Positions 1 through 9,660 are shown, numbered from the stretch's first letter. The stretch: 26,843 nucleotides of DNA from Thalassiosira profunda (GCA_036939355.1 JALLAP010000019.1:1-26843), one strand, 5' to 3'. Translations and numbers: made by a program. Notes: generated from the letters alone by a model not told the origin.

Positions 1-236
1 TGCGGGCATATGAAAGGGACGATCGACGTGCGGGCCCAACCTCGTTGGACGAGTTGGTGCCGGCGAATGGCGATTTGTGTGGTCCCTCTTCGGCCCGGAG
101 AAATTATAAGTTGTGTTCATAAAAAGTTAAACCGTGGTTGAGAATGAGAGGTGCGCATGCAAGCAGCAAACGATATCAACATTTTCACTACTCTAGTCAT
201 ACAGTTTCTTTCGCAAACAAGGCACACCCAACCCCT
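1..236. other. Intergenic, 3' flank of small secreted gene
   Basis: No convincing gene is visible. The stretch is the downstream flank of the minus-strand secreted-protein gene that ends at 237. A small plus-strand open frame at 138-524 overlaps that gene antisense and has no protein-like features. Confidence 0.5.
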
Positions 237-656
237 TTAAGCCCAGTACTTGACGTTGCATTCCAATCCATTGACGTGCTCGACGTGGAAGATTGGCTTC
301 CGCCACACCTCGCACCTTCCGCGGGCGGTGGCCGCGTATTCGTAGCCGTAGCAGCCGTGCCCCCATTTATCGCATTGGCGCTTGCACCAGCTCTTGGAGA
401 CTTGCCAATACAGATTGTATTCGTTATTACTCGATCCTTGCCCCCCGCGGTAGTTCCGGCAACCCCTGTTGCGGAAACGCTTGTACGACGACCCAGATCC
501 GAGCTTCCTGGCGGCGAGGTTTGAGCCGCCTCCGTCGTTGACGTCTTCGAGCTCCTCGATATTGCCGCGATTCTCGAGGTTCTCGTCGCTTGATCCGAGG
601 ACTCGGCTGGTGCTGAGGGACAGAAGGACGGCAAACAGGATCAGTAGAAGCTTCAT
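237..656 (-). CDS. Small secreted cysteine-rich protein, PAN/Apple-like (copy A)
   Basis: A 139-residue single-exon protein. Residues 1-21 form a classic signal peptide (MKLLLILFAVLLSL..., small residues before VLG|SS), so it should enter the secretory pathway. An acidic linker follows, then a compact domain with six Cys at about 66, 91, 95, 102, 115 and 133. The spacing C..RGCR / CxxxC / C-GYEY / GRCEVW / GxEC recalls the short PAN/Apple-like modules of stramenopile secreted proteins; this assignment is by eye and uncertain. The start is fixed by the signal peptide. It is divergent from DUF285 gene 1, with about 540 bp between their starts. A paralogue in the same divergent arrangement lies at 12200-12546. 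Function unknown; adhesion or carbohydrate/protein binding at the cell surface is only a guess. Confidence 0.75.
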   Translation of the reverse strand: MKLLLILFAVLLSLSTSRVLGSSDENLENRGNIEELEDVNDGGGSNLAARKLGSGSSYKRFRNRGCRNYRGGQGSSNNEYNLYWQVSKSWCKRQCDKWGHGCYGYEYAATARGRCEVWRKPIFHVEHVNGLECNVKYWA

Positions 657-1192
657 GGTGTAGCGAGGGTAGACGATCGTTCAAATAAAGTTGTTGTTCG
701 AGCGGTTGGAATCTTTGCTGCTTTCGTGTGCAAGCTTTGCCTGTTATGAGCACAATGTAACACGCACCAGCGCAGCGCACGGCCAATAGCAAGTTTAAGA
801 TCAGGAGCAAGTGAGTGGTCATGTGTGACTAGCGATCAAAGAACAACTCGAAGGAATATGCAACGCAATAAGGCTCCCCATCCAGTGAAGGGCCAAGATT
901 AGGGTATGGCAGATCCAAACTGCATGGGGAGGCGACGCCCAGGCACATCGAGGCACCCCGCGACCAGAAAGGCCACCTCGACTGCTCCCGCGAGGCGTGG
1001 CCGGCGGCTGTGGTCGTCGACCTGCTGCGGACGGGGCAACAACCCCTCGCACGCGTCGAAGGCGGAATAGAAGAAGGGCAGTTTATTGTTCTACGTAGGA
1101 ATTCGAACCATTCTACGTAGGAATTCGACCCCAAGATCAAGATTTCCACGCACGCACACAAAGCAACCCGCTTCTCATAACATCAGCAGACG
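657..1192. promoter_or_regulatory. Shared divergent promoter region of copy A and DUF285 gene 1
   Basis: A gene-free interval between two divergent starts. About 945-1120 is clearly similar, in inverted orientation, to about 11830-12000 upstream of DUF285 gene 3. The stretch just before the small secreted gene also resembles the equivalent stretch before 12200. Conservation of the whole divergent interval indicates that the gene pair and its promoter duplicated as one unit. Confidence 0.6.
1089..1143 (+). promoter_or_regulatory. Tandem TTCTACGTAGGAATTCGA boxes upstream of DUF285 gene 1
   Basis: Two copies of TTCTACGTAGGAATTCGA start at 1089 and 1111 (22-bp period), followed directly by CCCCAAGATCAAGAT. 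Each box contains two nested palindromes, CTACGTAG and GAATTC. The array ends about 65 bp before the ATG at 1193. The same arrangement precedes DUF285 genes 3, 4 and 5 at nearly the same distance, which suggests a transcription-factor site or core-promoter module (inference). Confidence 0.7.
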
Positions 1193-3240
1193 ATGCCCCG
1201 AGGAACCACTCACCACGACGACGACGACGCGGCCCCGCCCCCCGGCGGCGGCCCTCCGGAGGCGACAATCGAGGCGGCGGAGGCGGGCGATGAACAACAA
1301 CGTCCGTCGGCGGCGCCAGCAATTCCAGTGCGAACACCGCCATCAGCCCCGACACATCAACTACTGCAGCGGGCGTCGAGAACCACCCATCGCCCGACGA
1401 TGCCCCGGTGCCCGTCGCTCAGATCGCCTCCGCCCTCGAAATGGAGGATATGCGTAACAAGAGAGGCGTGGAGGAAATTGAGTCGTCGGGTGACGACGCC
1501 CCGGTGCCGGTTGGAATGATGGACACATCTTATGATCGGGCGGAGAAGGGCGCAGCCCGCACCCAAGGGGCCATGAAAAGTGTCGAACTGGCCGATCAAG
1601 ACAACGAGGGGCCCGCGCCCCCGGGGAAAATCCCTGACGACGGCGCCGACTTGAAAATCGAGGCCAAGAAGGCATCGTCCGCTGCTGCCTCGCGCAACGT
1701 CCGGGCCCGGGCGGCGGCCATCATCGAAGCCAAGAGCGCCGCGTCGAGCGCCCAGCCTCGAGTGGCAACGGGGCCTTCTAGCATGAGAGATGGTGGCGAG
1801 AATGCTCGCCCCGTGCCGGTGACTCCCACCGTCCGACCGCCTCCGCCGTCGATGCTGCCCGAAAACTCCGCATCGGATCCTGTCGAGCCCTCCGTTCCCA
1901 TCTTGCACGCCACTCTCGTCGAGGACGAGCCAGAGCCGCCGGAACAGCCAATTTACGATGCCGTGCCTGTCGGGGAAGAACACTGGGCGAAGCGACACCA
2001 GAGGAAGATCGTCGGGGGATTTGCCTTGGTGATTACAGCATTGGTTATTGCTTTGGGGGTGGCTTTTGGCAAGGGTGGAGGTGGTGGTGGCACGGTGTAT
2101 GGCAGTCAATGCTTCGCGGACAGCGAGGAGCTCCAGGCTGCAGTGGATTACTACACAGGGAATCCAACGTGTGACTTTGGATACGATTCCTGCGAGATCC
2201 TCGAAGCGTATGGCTGGCCGATCGGAACGTGGTGCACATCCAACGTCACCGACATGTCCAAATTGTTTCAATACAGAGACAGTTTTGACGCGGACCTGTC
2301 CTCGTGGGACACCTCCAAAGTCACTGATATGGCGAGAATGTTCTCTGGAGCCTCTGCATTCAATGGGGACGTGAGCAGTTTCGACACCTCCAAAGTCACT
2401 TCGATGGAAGGGATGTTCGGTGGATCCGAGGCATTCAACGGGGACGTGAGCACTTGGGACACATCAAAAGTCACGTCAATGGAAAGTATGTTCATTGGAG
2501 CCACTTCATTCAACGGCGATGTAAGCAATTTCGACACCTCGAGAGTCACAGCAATGCAATACATGTTCAACGGAGCCTATGCATTCAATGGGGACGTCAG
2601 CAAGTGGGATACCTCCAAAGTCACTTCGATGGAGGATATGTTCGCCTACGCATCTTCCTTCAATGGGGATGTGAGCAATTTCAACACCTCGCAAGTTACC
2701 AAAATGTCTCGCATGTTCAGCGGTGCCTCTGAATTCAACCGGGACTTGAGCAATTGGGATGTTGCCTCTGTGACAGATATGGAATGGATGTTCAGCGGAG
2801 CATCTTCATTCAATCAGGACGTGAGCACATGGGAGACTTCGAAGGTCACATCAATGGGTTCGATGTTCGCTGATGCCTCTGCATTCAACGGCGACTTGAG
2901 CAATTGGGACACCTCCAAAGTCACAAATATGGGTTGGATGTTCCAGGGAGCCTCCTCTTTCAATCAGGACGTGAGCGGTTGGGATGTTGCCTCGGTAACA
3001 GACATGTATTGGATGTTCAACGGAGCCTCTTCCTTCAGCCAAAACATCTGCGCCTGGGGTGTCCATTACAATGCTACTGTTTCGTTGGCTGAGACAGTCG
3101 ACTGGATAGATGACCCATACAGCATGATGTTCTTCGGCACGAGCTGTCCCAACCAAAACGATCCAGCGGGGCCTGATGCGAACTGGTGCGCGGCAACTTG
3201 CGACAGTGCCGAACAGACTGCCCCATCCCCAGCGCCATGA
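1193..3240 (+). CDS. DUF285/BspA-like repeat membrane protein 1, N-terminal frameshift
   Basis: The paralogous start (MPRGTT, acidic, PPPGGGPPE) is at 1193, but that frame is lost at about 1305-1320. There a stretch present in the paralogues is missing and the length change is not a multiple of three. The remaining family frame is open from a TGA at 1291 to the stop at 3238, with its first ATG at 1441. It encodes a Pro/acidic region with the DDAPVPV motif, a basic anchor (HWAKRHQRK) and one transmembrane helix near 2013-2063. The ectodomain follows: a Cys cap (CFADS...WCTSNVTDM), ten repeats of about 25 residues of [20 protein letters not shown] type, and a terminal Cys cap (CAWGV...NWCAATC). 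Predicted type II surface protein. DUF285 is known from bacterial and mycoplasma surface proteins and is expanded in some protists. Either it is an N-truncated product or a decaying gene; a sequencing error is possible. Confidence 0.8.
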
Positions 3241-3270
3241 GATCCCAACAGCACTGTTCGATTCGCTAGA
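3238..3270 (+). repeat. Conserved 3' element of DUF285 genes, copy 1
   Basis: Starts at the stop codon: TGAGATCCCAACAGCACTG, then TTCGATTCGCTAGA. The same element overlaps the stop codon of genes 4 and 5, lies just after that of gene 2, and occurs in diverged form near gene 3. It could be a 3' processing or mRNA-stability signal, or simply shared ancestry. Confidence 0.65.
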
Positions 3271-3374
3271 AATGCGTTAGTTATCGGTTCATATTAGGAT
3301 AGTTCAGAAGCTCGCGAGTCTACCGGTCGTTGCTTTTCTCTTCTGTATCCCAGCCACCATCTCACCATACTTAC

Positions 3375-3470
3375 CTAAACTCCGTCGTGGCGAAGGAGGC
3401 TGACAAAAAAAGAGAGACCGTGTTGTTAGCGTCGCAGACCAAGCAGTGGCAATACAGAGATCAACAGCCA
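3375..3470 (-). pseudogene. Relict of the helicase last intron and last exon
   Basis: On the minus strand a 25-nt segment (3399-3375) preceded by a polypyrimidine tract and CAG reads LLRHDGV-stop. This is exactly the length and residues of the last exon of the full helicase (20983-21007). The upstream stretch to about 3470 resembles the last intron of that gene (shared CTGCTTG and CTAACAA...CTCTCTTT). Nothing recognisable of the helicase remains upstream. It lies tail-to-tail with DUF285 gene 1, 135 bp from its stop. Confidence 0.7.
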
Positions 3471-3520
3471 ACTTCTTTACGCTGTCTTCCAACATCAGTT
3501 CGTAGAACTCAGAAGAGCTT

Positions 3521-3624
3521 GGGTAATGATGCGGATGGTCGGGGTAACTCTGGGGTAATGACGCGGATGCGAGGCACCGGCGTGTCGCAGCGCGAATCCT
3601 GCACAGAGTCGGAATCCTGCACAG
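3521..3624 (+). promoter_or_regulatory. Two tandem repeat pairs upstream of DUF285 gene 2
   Basis: GGGTAATGAYGCGGATG occurs at 3521-3537 and 3553-3569, and GAATCCTGCACAG at 3594-3606 and 3612-3624 (18-bp period). An A10 run follows. They sit about 80-185 bp before the ATG at 3706. The TTCTACGTAGG box of the other family members is absent, so this gene has a different upstream region. A regulatory role is inferred only from position and repetition. Confidence 0.4.
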
Positions 3625-3705
3625 CAAAAAAAAAATCCGGCCCTTCCGTTCGCACTTTTCCCCATAAAACGCGGCAAACGACAACTCGGCTGCGCAACGA
3701 AGACG

Positions 3706-6212
3706 ATGACGAAGAAGAGCACGACGACCATGTCGGCCACCGATAACTACGACGACGAGGCCCCGCCCCCCGGCAGCAGCCCTCCCGCGGAGGCGGAGGC
3801 GGAAGCGGAGGCTGGCGGCGGCGATCCCTCTGCAGCTCCGGCCGCCGCGGCGGCCTGGGCGACGCGCCACCGAACCAAGATCCTCGCCGGGGCCGCGCTC
3901 GTCCTCGTCGTGGTGGGCGTGGCGCTGGGGGTGGCGTTCGGCACGGGCGGCGGCGATGGCGGTGACGGCGCTGCACCGGCGCCCGCGATTCCCGCGCCCG
4001 AAATTGCAACTGAAATTGCAACAATCCCCATCTCGGGGGCCGAAGTCGACGTGGCGCTGCCGCCCGCGCTGGAGGCCAAGGTGCCCGACCTGTCCGCCGA
4101 GCTGACCGCCGAGGAGGCGGCCGATTGGAATCTCGTCGAGGCATCCATCGCGAGCGTCATCCGCGGTGCCTTGTCCGAGGCCCTTCCGGAGGGATACGAA
4201 GTGGCCCCCGTCGCGGTGACGGAGTTCGACAGCCACGTGACGAGCGACCTCCGCAAGCGGCGGATCTTGCAGGCCAATCCATCCGGAACGACGCACGCGG
4301 TCGTCTACGACTCCTTGGTGGACGTGGACTGCCAAATCTCCGACTGTACTCTTGCGACCGACGCCGTGGCCGGTGCCACCGATGCCCTGGCCGGGGGCGA
4401 GGCCCTAACAGTGCCGGAGGAGCCTGCCGCGCGTCCAGCCGCCTCGACGCCGGCGCCCGCGACCCCCCCTCCAGCAACAACGGGCGCCCCACCGACCGCG
4501 GGGCCGTCAAAAGCGCAGGTGAGATTGCGAACGTCTGATATGGAGAGCCGGATCAGCAGGAGGTGTGTTGCTCACATGATGTGTTCTCTCTTTGACAATC
4601 TCTTTTGCTCCAGCCCATGAACGCCCCGAGCCCAAGCAAGACTCCAACGACCAGCCCCGTGGTTTCGACGAGCAGCCCGAGCCAATCGCCGACTGCCGGG
4701 CCGACGCCGTCTCCTTCCGCGAACCCCTCAGCCTCCGGTTCCGGCAACGATGCGGCGCCTCCCTCGCTTCCGCCCGGCGAATCGCCGTCGCCCAACCCTG
4801 CCGGTGGATCGTTGACACCGCCTGCTCCCTGCACTGATACCGTCGATTACGTCGACATGTACGGCGATGGCTGCGGCTATTACGCCTCGGACCCGGACTA
4901 CCCGCTGTTCTGCGAGAGCTTCGGCACGTACGGGGAGGCCGGGCGCACGCCGAACGAGAACTGCTGCGCCTGCAAGGCGGTCGATGGTGCGGCACTTCCC
5001 GCCGCAGCAACCACCCTGCCATCCACCACCACCACCACCACGGCAGCAACGACGACCCCTTCTACAGGGTGTTCGTCCTCGTCGGCGTCTCCCTGCCCCT
5101 GCTTCGCAGACAAGGAGGAGCTCCAGGCTGCCGTTGATGAATACACGGCGGGAGGGGACGCCTGTGTTGCAGGTGACAGCGAGTGCAAGGTCGTCCGAAC
5201 GTACGGGTGGCCGATCGGAACGTGGTGCACCTCCAATGTCACCGACATGTCGGATTTGTTTGAGGGTAAAGACAGCTTCAACGACGACCTGTCCTCGTGG
5301 GACACCTCCCAAGTCACTGATATGGCTGGAATGTTCGCTGAAGCCATCGAATTCAACGGGGACGTGAGCAGTTGGGACACCTCCAAGGTCACTTCAATGG
5401 CATACATGTTCAATCAAGCCACTTCGTTCAATGGGGACGTCAGTCATTTCGACACCTCAAAAGTCAGGACAATGGGGGGAATGTTCTTTGATGCCACAGC
5501 ATTCAATCAGGACTTGCCCTGGAACACCTCCCAAGTCACGACAATGGAGAGAATGTTCTACGGAAATCACTATGAAGCCCTTCTATTCAATGGGGACGTG
5601 AGCAGTTTCGACACCTCGAAAGTCACGTCAATGAGGCAAATGTTCTACTATGCCTCGTCGTTTAATCAGGACTTGCCCTGGGAAACCTCCCAAGTCACTT
5701 CAATGCATTGGATGTTCTATGGAGCCTCCTCCTTCAACGGGGACGTGAGCAATTGGGACACCTCGAACGTCACTGATATGGCTGGCATGTTCGCTGGAGC
5801 CGGTTTCGACGGATCTGCATTCAACGGGGACGTGAGCAACTGGGACACCTCCAACGTCACTTCGATGGAGAGTATGTTCTTTTATGCCTCTTCCTTCAAC
5901 CAGGATGTGGGCAGTTGGGACACTTCCAAAGTCACTTTGATGCATTCAATGTTCCGGGGAGCCACTGCCTTCAACCAGGACCTGTCCTCGTGGGACACCT
6001 CCAAACTCCTTACGATGTCGCAAATGTTCGAGGAAGCCTCTTCTTTCAACCAAAATCTCTGTGCCTGGGGTATCCATTACAATGCAACAAAATCCTGGAA
6101 ATACGATAGCATGTTCGTGGGCACGAGCTGTCCCAGCGAAAGCGATCCAACGGGGCCTGACACGAACTGGTGCGCGGCGACATGCGACAGTGCCGAACAG
6201 ACTGCCCCATGA
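3706..6212 (+). CDS. DUF285/BspA-like repeat membrane protein 2 (two exons)
   Basis: Exons 3706-4518 and 4614-6212, joined in phase 0 across a 95-bp GTGAGA...CAG intron. The short N-terminus is acidic, with a transmembrane helix at about residues 59-78. The ectodomain differs from the other members. First comes a region of about 120 residues (about 3990-4395) of alternating hydrophobic/acidic character that I cannot name, possibly SEA-like. A long Pro/Ser/Thr stalk follows, then a Cys module (CTDTVDY...GDGCGYY...NENCCACKA) of a type recurrent in stramenopile secreted proteins. The family Cys cap, ten repeats and the CAW/NWCAATC end complete it. Two repeats carry short insertions and two are one residue short (DLPW). 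The stop is five codons before the family stop, which is still visible in frame at 6225. The start could be 3706 or 3730. Predicted type II cell-surface protein. Confidence 0.85.
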
Positions 6213-6224
6213 TCCTCACCGCCC

Positions 6225-6256
6225 TGAGATAACCACAGCACCGTTCGGATCACTAG
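6225..6256 (+). repeat. Conserved 3' element of DUF285 genes, copy 2
   Basis: TGAGATAACCACAGCACC followed by GTTCGGATCACTAG. Its leading TGA is the ancestral stop position; gene 2 terminates 15 nt earlier in the same frame. Confidence 0.6.
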
Positions 6257-6366
6257 TTTAGATTGGTAAATAGGATAAGGGATACGATACGTTTTTTAGC
6301 CCGCGCAACAACTTCTATCCGATTGTGGCGTTGGCGTAGTGCAGCAGTTGCTCTTCGCCACCAAAC

Positions 6367-7918
6367 CTAAACTCCGTCATGTCGGAGGAGGCTGGGAAAA
6401 AAGAAAGACGACGGTGTTGTCAGTGTCCGTTCGCATGCACATTCCGCGATCAACAAGCAGTACAATCACAACTCACTCCGTGATCAGCTTCATTTCCGTC
6501 GAGCCCGCAATGTCCAACGACGGATCGGCGACCTTGCGCTCCAACAGCTCGTCGACCTTCTGCCGCAGCCCCCCAATCAACGATCCGATGCGCGCGTTGG
6601 CCGACAGACGAATCCAATCGTCCAACACGATCAAGCCCTGGGACGCCCGAACCTCCATCGCGCCTCCAAAGAGAAGCAGCGCGTACGGATTGCATTCCGT
6701 GGCGTCGCTGACGAACGCCTTGGACGTGCGCACGAGCCGGTGGTAGACGAGCCAGGGGCAGCTGTACGATCCCACGGCGAAATTGTGGGAGCTGGGATGG
6801 ATGAACACCCGTTCTTCTTTCGCGCCGTCTCGGACTCGTACATCGCCACTGCCCTCGCCACCGCTGCTGCCATCGCTCCCGCCGCGGATGAAGAATTTGA
6901 GCTCCTTCGCCTTGCCCTCCTTTTCGATGCTGCCTGAGAGACAAGAAGTGCGTGGTGAAGAGGTGAGATTGTTGGAGAGATCGAACGCAGAACAATAATT
7001 CGTTCAGCCGTGCAAAACATGAAACATACCTTCCACCGTCTCGGTATATTTCGTGGACGGGCGCTGCACTCGCACCACCTGCGTCGGCGAAAGAGAAGCC
7101 ACGAGCATCGATCGGACGATCCTCCCCGATTGCCCGCTCCGGTTGCACTCCCTCGACGGATGGAAGCCGGAAGTCGTCAGCGACGAATCCAGCTGCCGCG
7201 CGAGGGCGAGCATGTCCCGCATGGAATTGAACGCCAGGCCGTATTTCTCGCAGAATCTCCTCCGTTCCGCGGCGCCCTGACATTCCTTCCACAGGAGGAA
7301 CGCCTTGCCGAGCAAGGCGTGGTCGCTGTTCCCCACTTGTCGGAAGAGGGCCGCGCGCTCTTCCAAGACTTGGGCATCGGCGCTTTCTTTCTCCGGATCC
7401 GCATCGCCTTTGTTAAATTGCTGCCTGTGGAACGGAGCGTTGATGCGCAGAAACGGGCTGCGGCCGACTGAAAGTCCCGCCGCAATCGCCACGGCCATCT
7501 CGCGACAGCCCAGCAGCGTGCCCATCACCAGCAGCTTTCCCACGGCCGGCGGCGCCGGGATGCCCGCGAGGTGCGTGCCCAGCGGGGTGAGCGCGGTCCG
7601 CGTCCCATCTCTGCGCAACGCCCCCAGTTTCTCCAGAGAGTCCAACGCCGACTCGATCTGCTGTTTGCTCGGAGGGTCCAGGAACAACCGGAGGAAGTCG
7701 CCGGTGCCGTCCTCCAGCCCTAGAAACAGGAGGCTCAGGAGGGTCTGGTCCAGAGCGCACCGCAGAATCTCCGCCTCGCCGTGCTGCGGCAGCCTGTCGA
7801 GGAGCGGCCGCGACACGAGTTTGTAGCACGTCCTCGGCCGGACGCGGCCCGCGCGCCCTCGCCTCTGCTTCAGCGAAAGCGCGGCCGGGCCGCCGCCGCT
7901 GCTGCTAGCGCGCGTCAT
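6367..7918 (-). CDS. N-truncated copy of the DHX57-like helicase (motif VI, HA2 and OB regions only)
   Basis: Exons 7918-7030, 6933-6477 and 6391-6367, with GTATGT/CAG and GTGAGT/CAG introns at the same positions and phases as introns 6 and 7 of the full gene; predicted 456 residues. From [12 protein letters not shown] onward it is almost the same as the full helicase, with scattered and mostly conservative changes. The middle exon differs by one residue (QGL versus QGV). The first 15 or so residues (MTRASSSGGG...) are unique. It lacks ATPase motifs I-V, so it cannot be an active helicase by itself. Retained introns mean a genomic copy, not a retrocopy. The frame is open throughout, so it may be very recent or expressed as a C-terminal-only protein. 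It is tail-to-tail with DUF285 gene 2 (155 bp), mirroring the parent gene and DUF285 gene 4. Confidence 0.8.
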
Positions 7919-7982
7919 GGCGAGATCGTTGATGTTTGAGTTGAGCGAGAGGCAGGCGAGGGAGGAGATGTTTTTCAGTTAT

Positions 7983-7994
7983 CTACGTACGTAG
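7983..7994. promoter_or_regulatory. CTACGTACGTAG palindrome upstream of truncated helicase
   Basis: A 12-bp perfect palindrome 65 bp before the ATG of the minus-strand truncated helicase. It contains the CTACGTAG-like half of the DUF285 promoter box at a similar distance from the start. It may be a chance match. Confidence 0.3.
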
Positions 7995-8506
7995 TTTTGT
8001 CTGCCTCTAGTAGATAGACGGCCTCCCTCTCCTCACTTCTTCTGATCTTCTCTTCTTGCAACAATGGGGATGGCCCTCCTCCTCGGCGGCGGACGAGCCT
8101 GCCATGGCCCCCGCCTCCCCCGCGCCCTCCTCTACGCAAAGACGCCCCCAAATTTGTGCGCTGCAAGGGTCCCCCCCCTGCAGCCGTCGGCCGGCGGGGA
8201 TTGCGCATATCTTTTGCGCACGTGCTCCAATCGCCGCGCCGAGACCACCAATCGAAAGCCCTCTATTGGACCCCCCCCCCCCAGAGCCCCCCAAACCAAA
8301 GTTTGACCATCGACTCAACTCGGTCGGGGGTTGCAGCGCGGAAATTAGCGCCAAAATGAGCGTCGCCCCCCACAATTGCAACCCACTCAGCCCCGGCGCC
8401 GAAATCCAAAATCAACAACTAGCAACTTGACCACTCCCGAAACCGCGGCCTGCAAACGCAGCTTCGCCCTACCGCCATCGCAACAGAAAAAGCGACAACT
8501 TGATGG

Positions 8507-8604
8507 GGCCGCGGTAACAAAAAGACACTTCCATTACTGCGGCCGCGGCAGTGCTTGGAGTTACCGGCCGCGTTAACAAAACACACTTCCCTTACTGGGG
8601 CCGC
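8507..8604. repeat. Imperfect 40-bp direct repeat pair
   Basis: Units at 8507-8546 and 8566-8604 share GGCCGCG-TAACAAAA, ACACTTCC and TTACTG-GGCCGC, with 20 bp between them. No coding meaning is seen. Confidence 0.6.
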
Positions 8605-8680
8605 ATTCACACGGACTCGCTCGCCGCTGACGCGCCTGCGCTCGGTCACAACGTCAACGTACTGCGGGCCGGGCGCCGTG

Positions 8681-8770
8681 TCGTCTTGGTCGGGGGGTGG
8701 ACGGCCGACGCTTCGCTGAATAGAACGACATCACATTCCGGGGATCGTCTTGGTCGGGGAGTGGACGGCG
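8681..8770. repeat. 26-bp direct repeat pair
   Basis: TCGTCTTGGTCGGGG followed by GTGGACGGC occurs at 8681-8706 and 8745-8770 (64-bp offset), with one or two differences. Confidence 0.6.
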
Positions 8771-9034
8771 GGACCGGGGAAGGGCACGCGGGTTAATTGG
8801 GCGAGGTTCCCCCGCCCGGATCGACGGTGCGTCGGGCTATCGCCCTCGCGTGCCACCGGGCGCCACGTGCTCGCCCTCCGGGCTGCGCGCTGCGCGGAGA
8901 AGCGGTCGAGGGACAAGGCGAAGCCGAGACCGTCGTCCTCGTCCCTCCTCCCCTGCCGCCGCCCGACCAGGAACGAGCTGTAGCCGCGCAGCGGCGGGCG
9001 AGGGCGCCGGAAGGGCGCCGACGACGAGGAGGCC

Positions 9035-9583
9035 ATGGCGCGGCGGCGGCAGGGGGAGACGAGCGGTAGCTGCGCAATAAAGCAGCGGGCGAGGCCGCGA
9101 TCAACACCAGCGCCGACGAGGAAGACGATGAGCTCCAACGAGGAGGATGACGAGGAGGCCAGGATCGCGGCGTCGGCATGGGTGGCGTTGTGGGACGAGC
9201 GGGGCGTTTGTTCTCCTCGCCAGCGCGGTTCCGGCGGGCGCTCCGGCGCGCGATTCGGGGCAATTTTTGCCGGCGCCCCCGCTCGAGTTGAGTCGTTTGG
9301 CGAAAGGCCGTCGAATCGGCGCGGGGAGGGCGCAATCGATGGAGGAGGGCCGATTTTCCGCGCGGGCGGGGCTGCAAGGGGGGACCCTTGGGCGAGCGAC
9401 GGGTGGATCGTTGCCCAATCGGCGCGGGAGGGGGCGCCGTCGACGTGGGACAGTGAGGGCGATCGGTGGGTGCAAACATCGCCGCGATCGGAGAGGTTGG
9501 GGCGGAGCTACGGCCGCAAACTGGTGCGTGGCAACATTACGGCCAGAAGCGACGAGTACTGCGTCACCCAACCAGTCGAGTAG
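9035..9583 (+). CDS. Doubtful hypothetical ORF
   Basis: A 182-codon open frame; an internal ATG at 9128 begins MSSNEEDDEEARIA. The composition is Arg/Gly/Ala-rich and drifts with GC content. No domain, signal peptide or membrane segment is visible. Its 3' part reads through a relict of the DUF285 C-terminal cap in the wrong frame, which argues against a genuine conserved protein. Long overlapping frames exist on the other strand. Listed only because nothing else occupies the interval. Confidence 0.12.
   Translation: MARRRQGETSGSCAIKQRARPRSTPAPTRKTMSSNEEDDEEARIAASAWVALWDERGVCSPRQRGSGGRSGARFGAIFAGAPARVESFGERPSNRRGEGAIDGGGPIFRAGGAARGDPWASDGWIVAQSAREGAPSTWDSEGDRWVQTSPRSERLGRSYGRKLVRGNITARSDEYCVTQPVE
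9518..9540 (+). pseudogene. Plus-strand relict of the DUF285 C-terminal cap
   Basis: AAACTGGTGCGTGGCAACAT is the coding strand of the family tag NWCxAT, here on the plus strand, opposite to the neighbouring gene 3. It is short but matches the most conserved part of the C-terminal cap, so an inverted fragment is likely. Confidence 0.4.
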
Positions 9584-9660
9584 ATCCACGGAGCGGCCAC
9601 GCAGGCCTTCGACACAGCATCAGCCGCCGCGTCGTCGAGGATGTGTTGGTCTACTAAGTA

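Larger units (their letters stand above)
7919..9660. other. Gene-poor GC-rich region with short repeats
   Basis: I see no gene I can defend here. The stretch holds a C12 run (8271-8282), two short direct-repeat pairs, and several overlapping open frames on both strands of the kind expected by chance in GC-rich DNA. It marks the left limit of the helicase duplication and separates it from the right-hand DUF285 genes. Confidence 0.45.

Noticed and set aside
1089..1128. Promoter boxes considered as transposon terminal repeats
   Set aside because: They are always at a fixed distance from DUF285 start codons and have no partner at the far gene end or target-site duplication that I can see.
3304..4335. 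343-codon minus-strand open frame opposite gene 2
   Set aside because: It is antisense to the spliced DUF285 gene 2, compositionally Arg-rich, and only incidentally covers the helicase relict.
8007..8381. Minus-strand frame starting MQLWGATLILALISAL, resembling a signal peptide
   Set aside because: It runs through a C12/G12 homopolymer and has no recognisable domain; overlapping frames of equal quality exist on the other strand.
8793..9479. 228-codon minus-strand frame, Arg/Pro/Ser-rich
   Set aside because: Typical GC-rich chance frame; no domain, and mutually exclusive with the plus-strand frames there.
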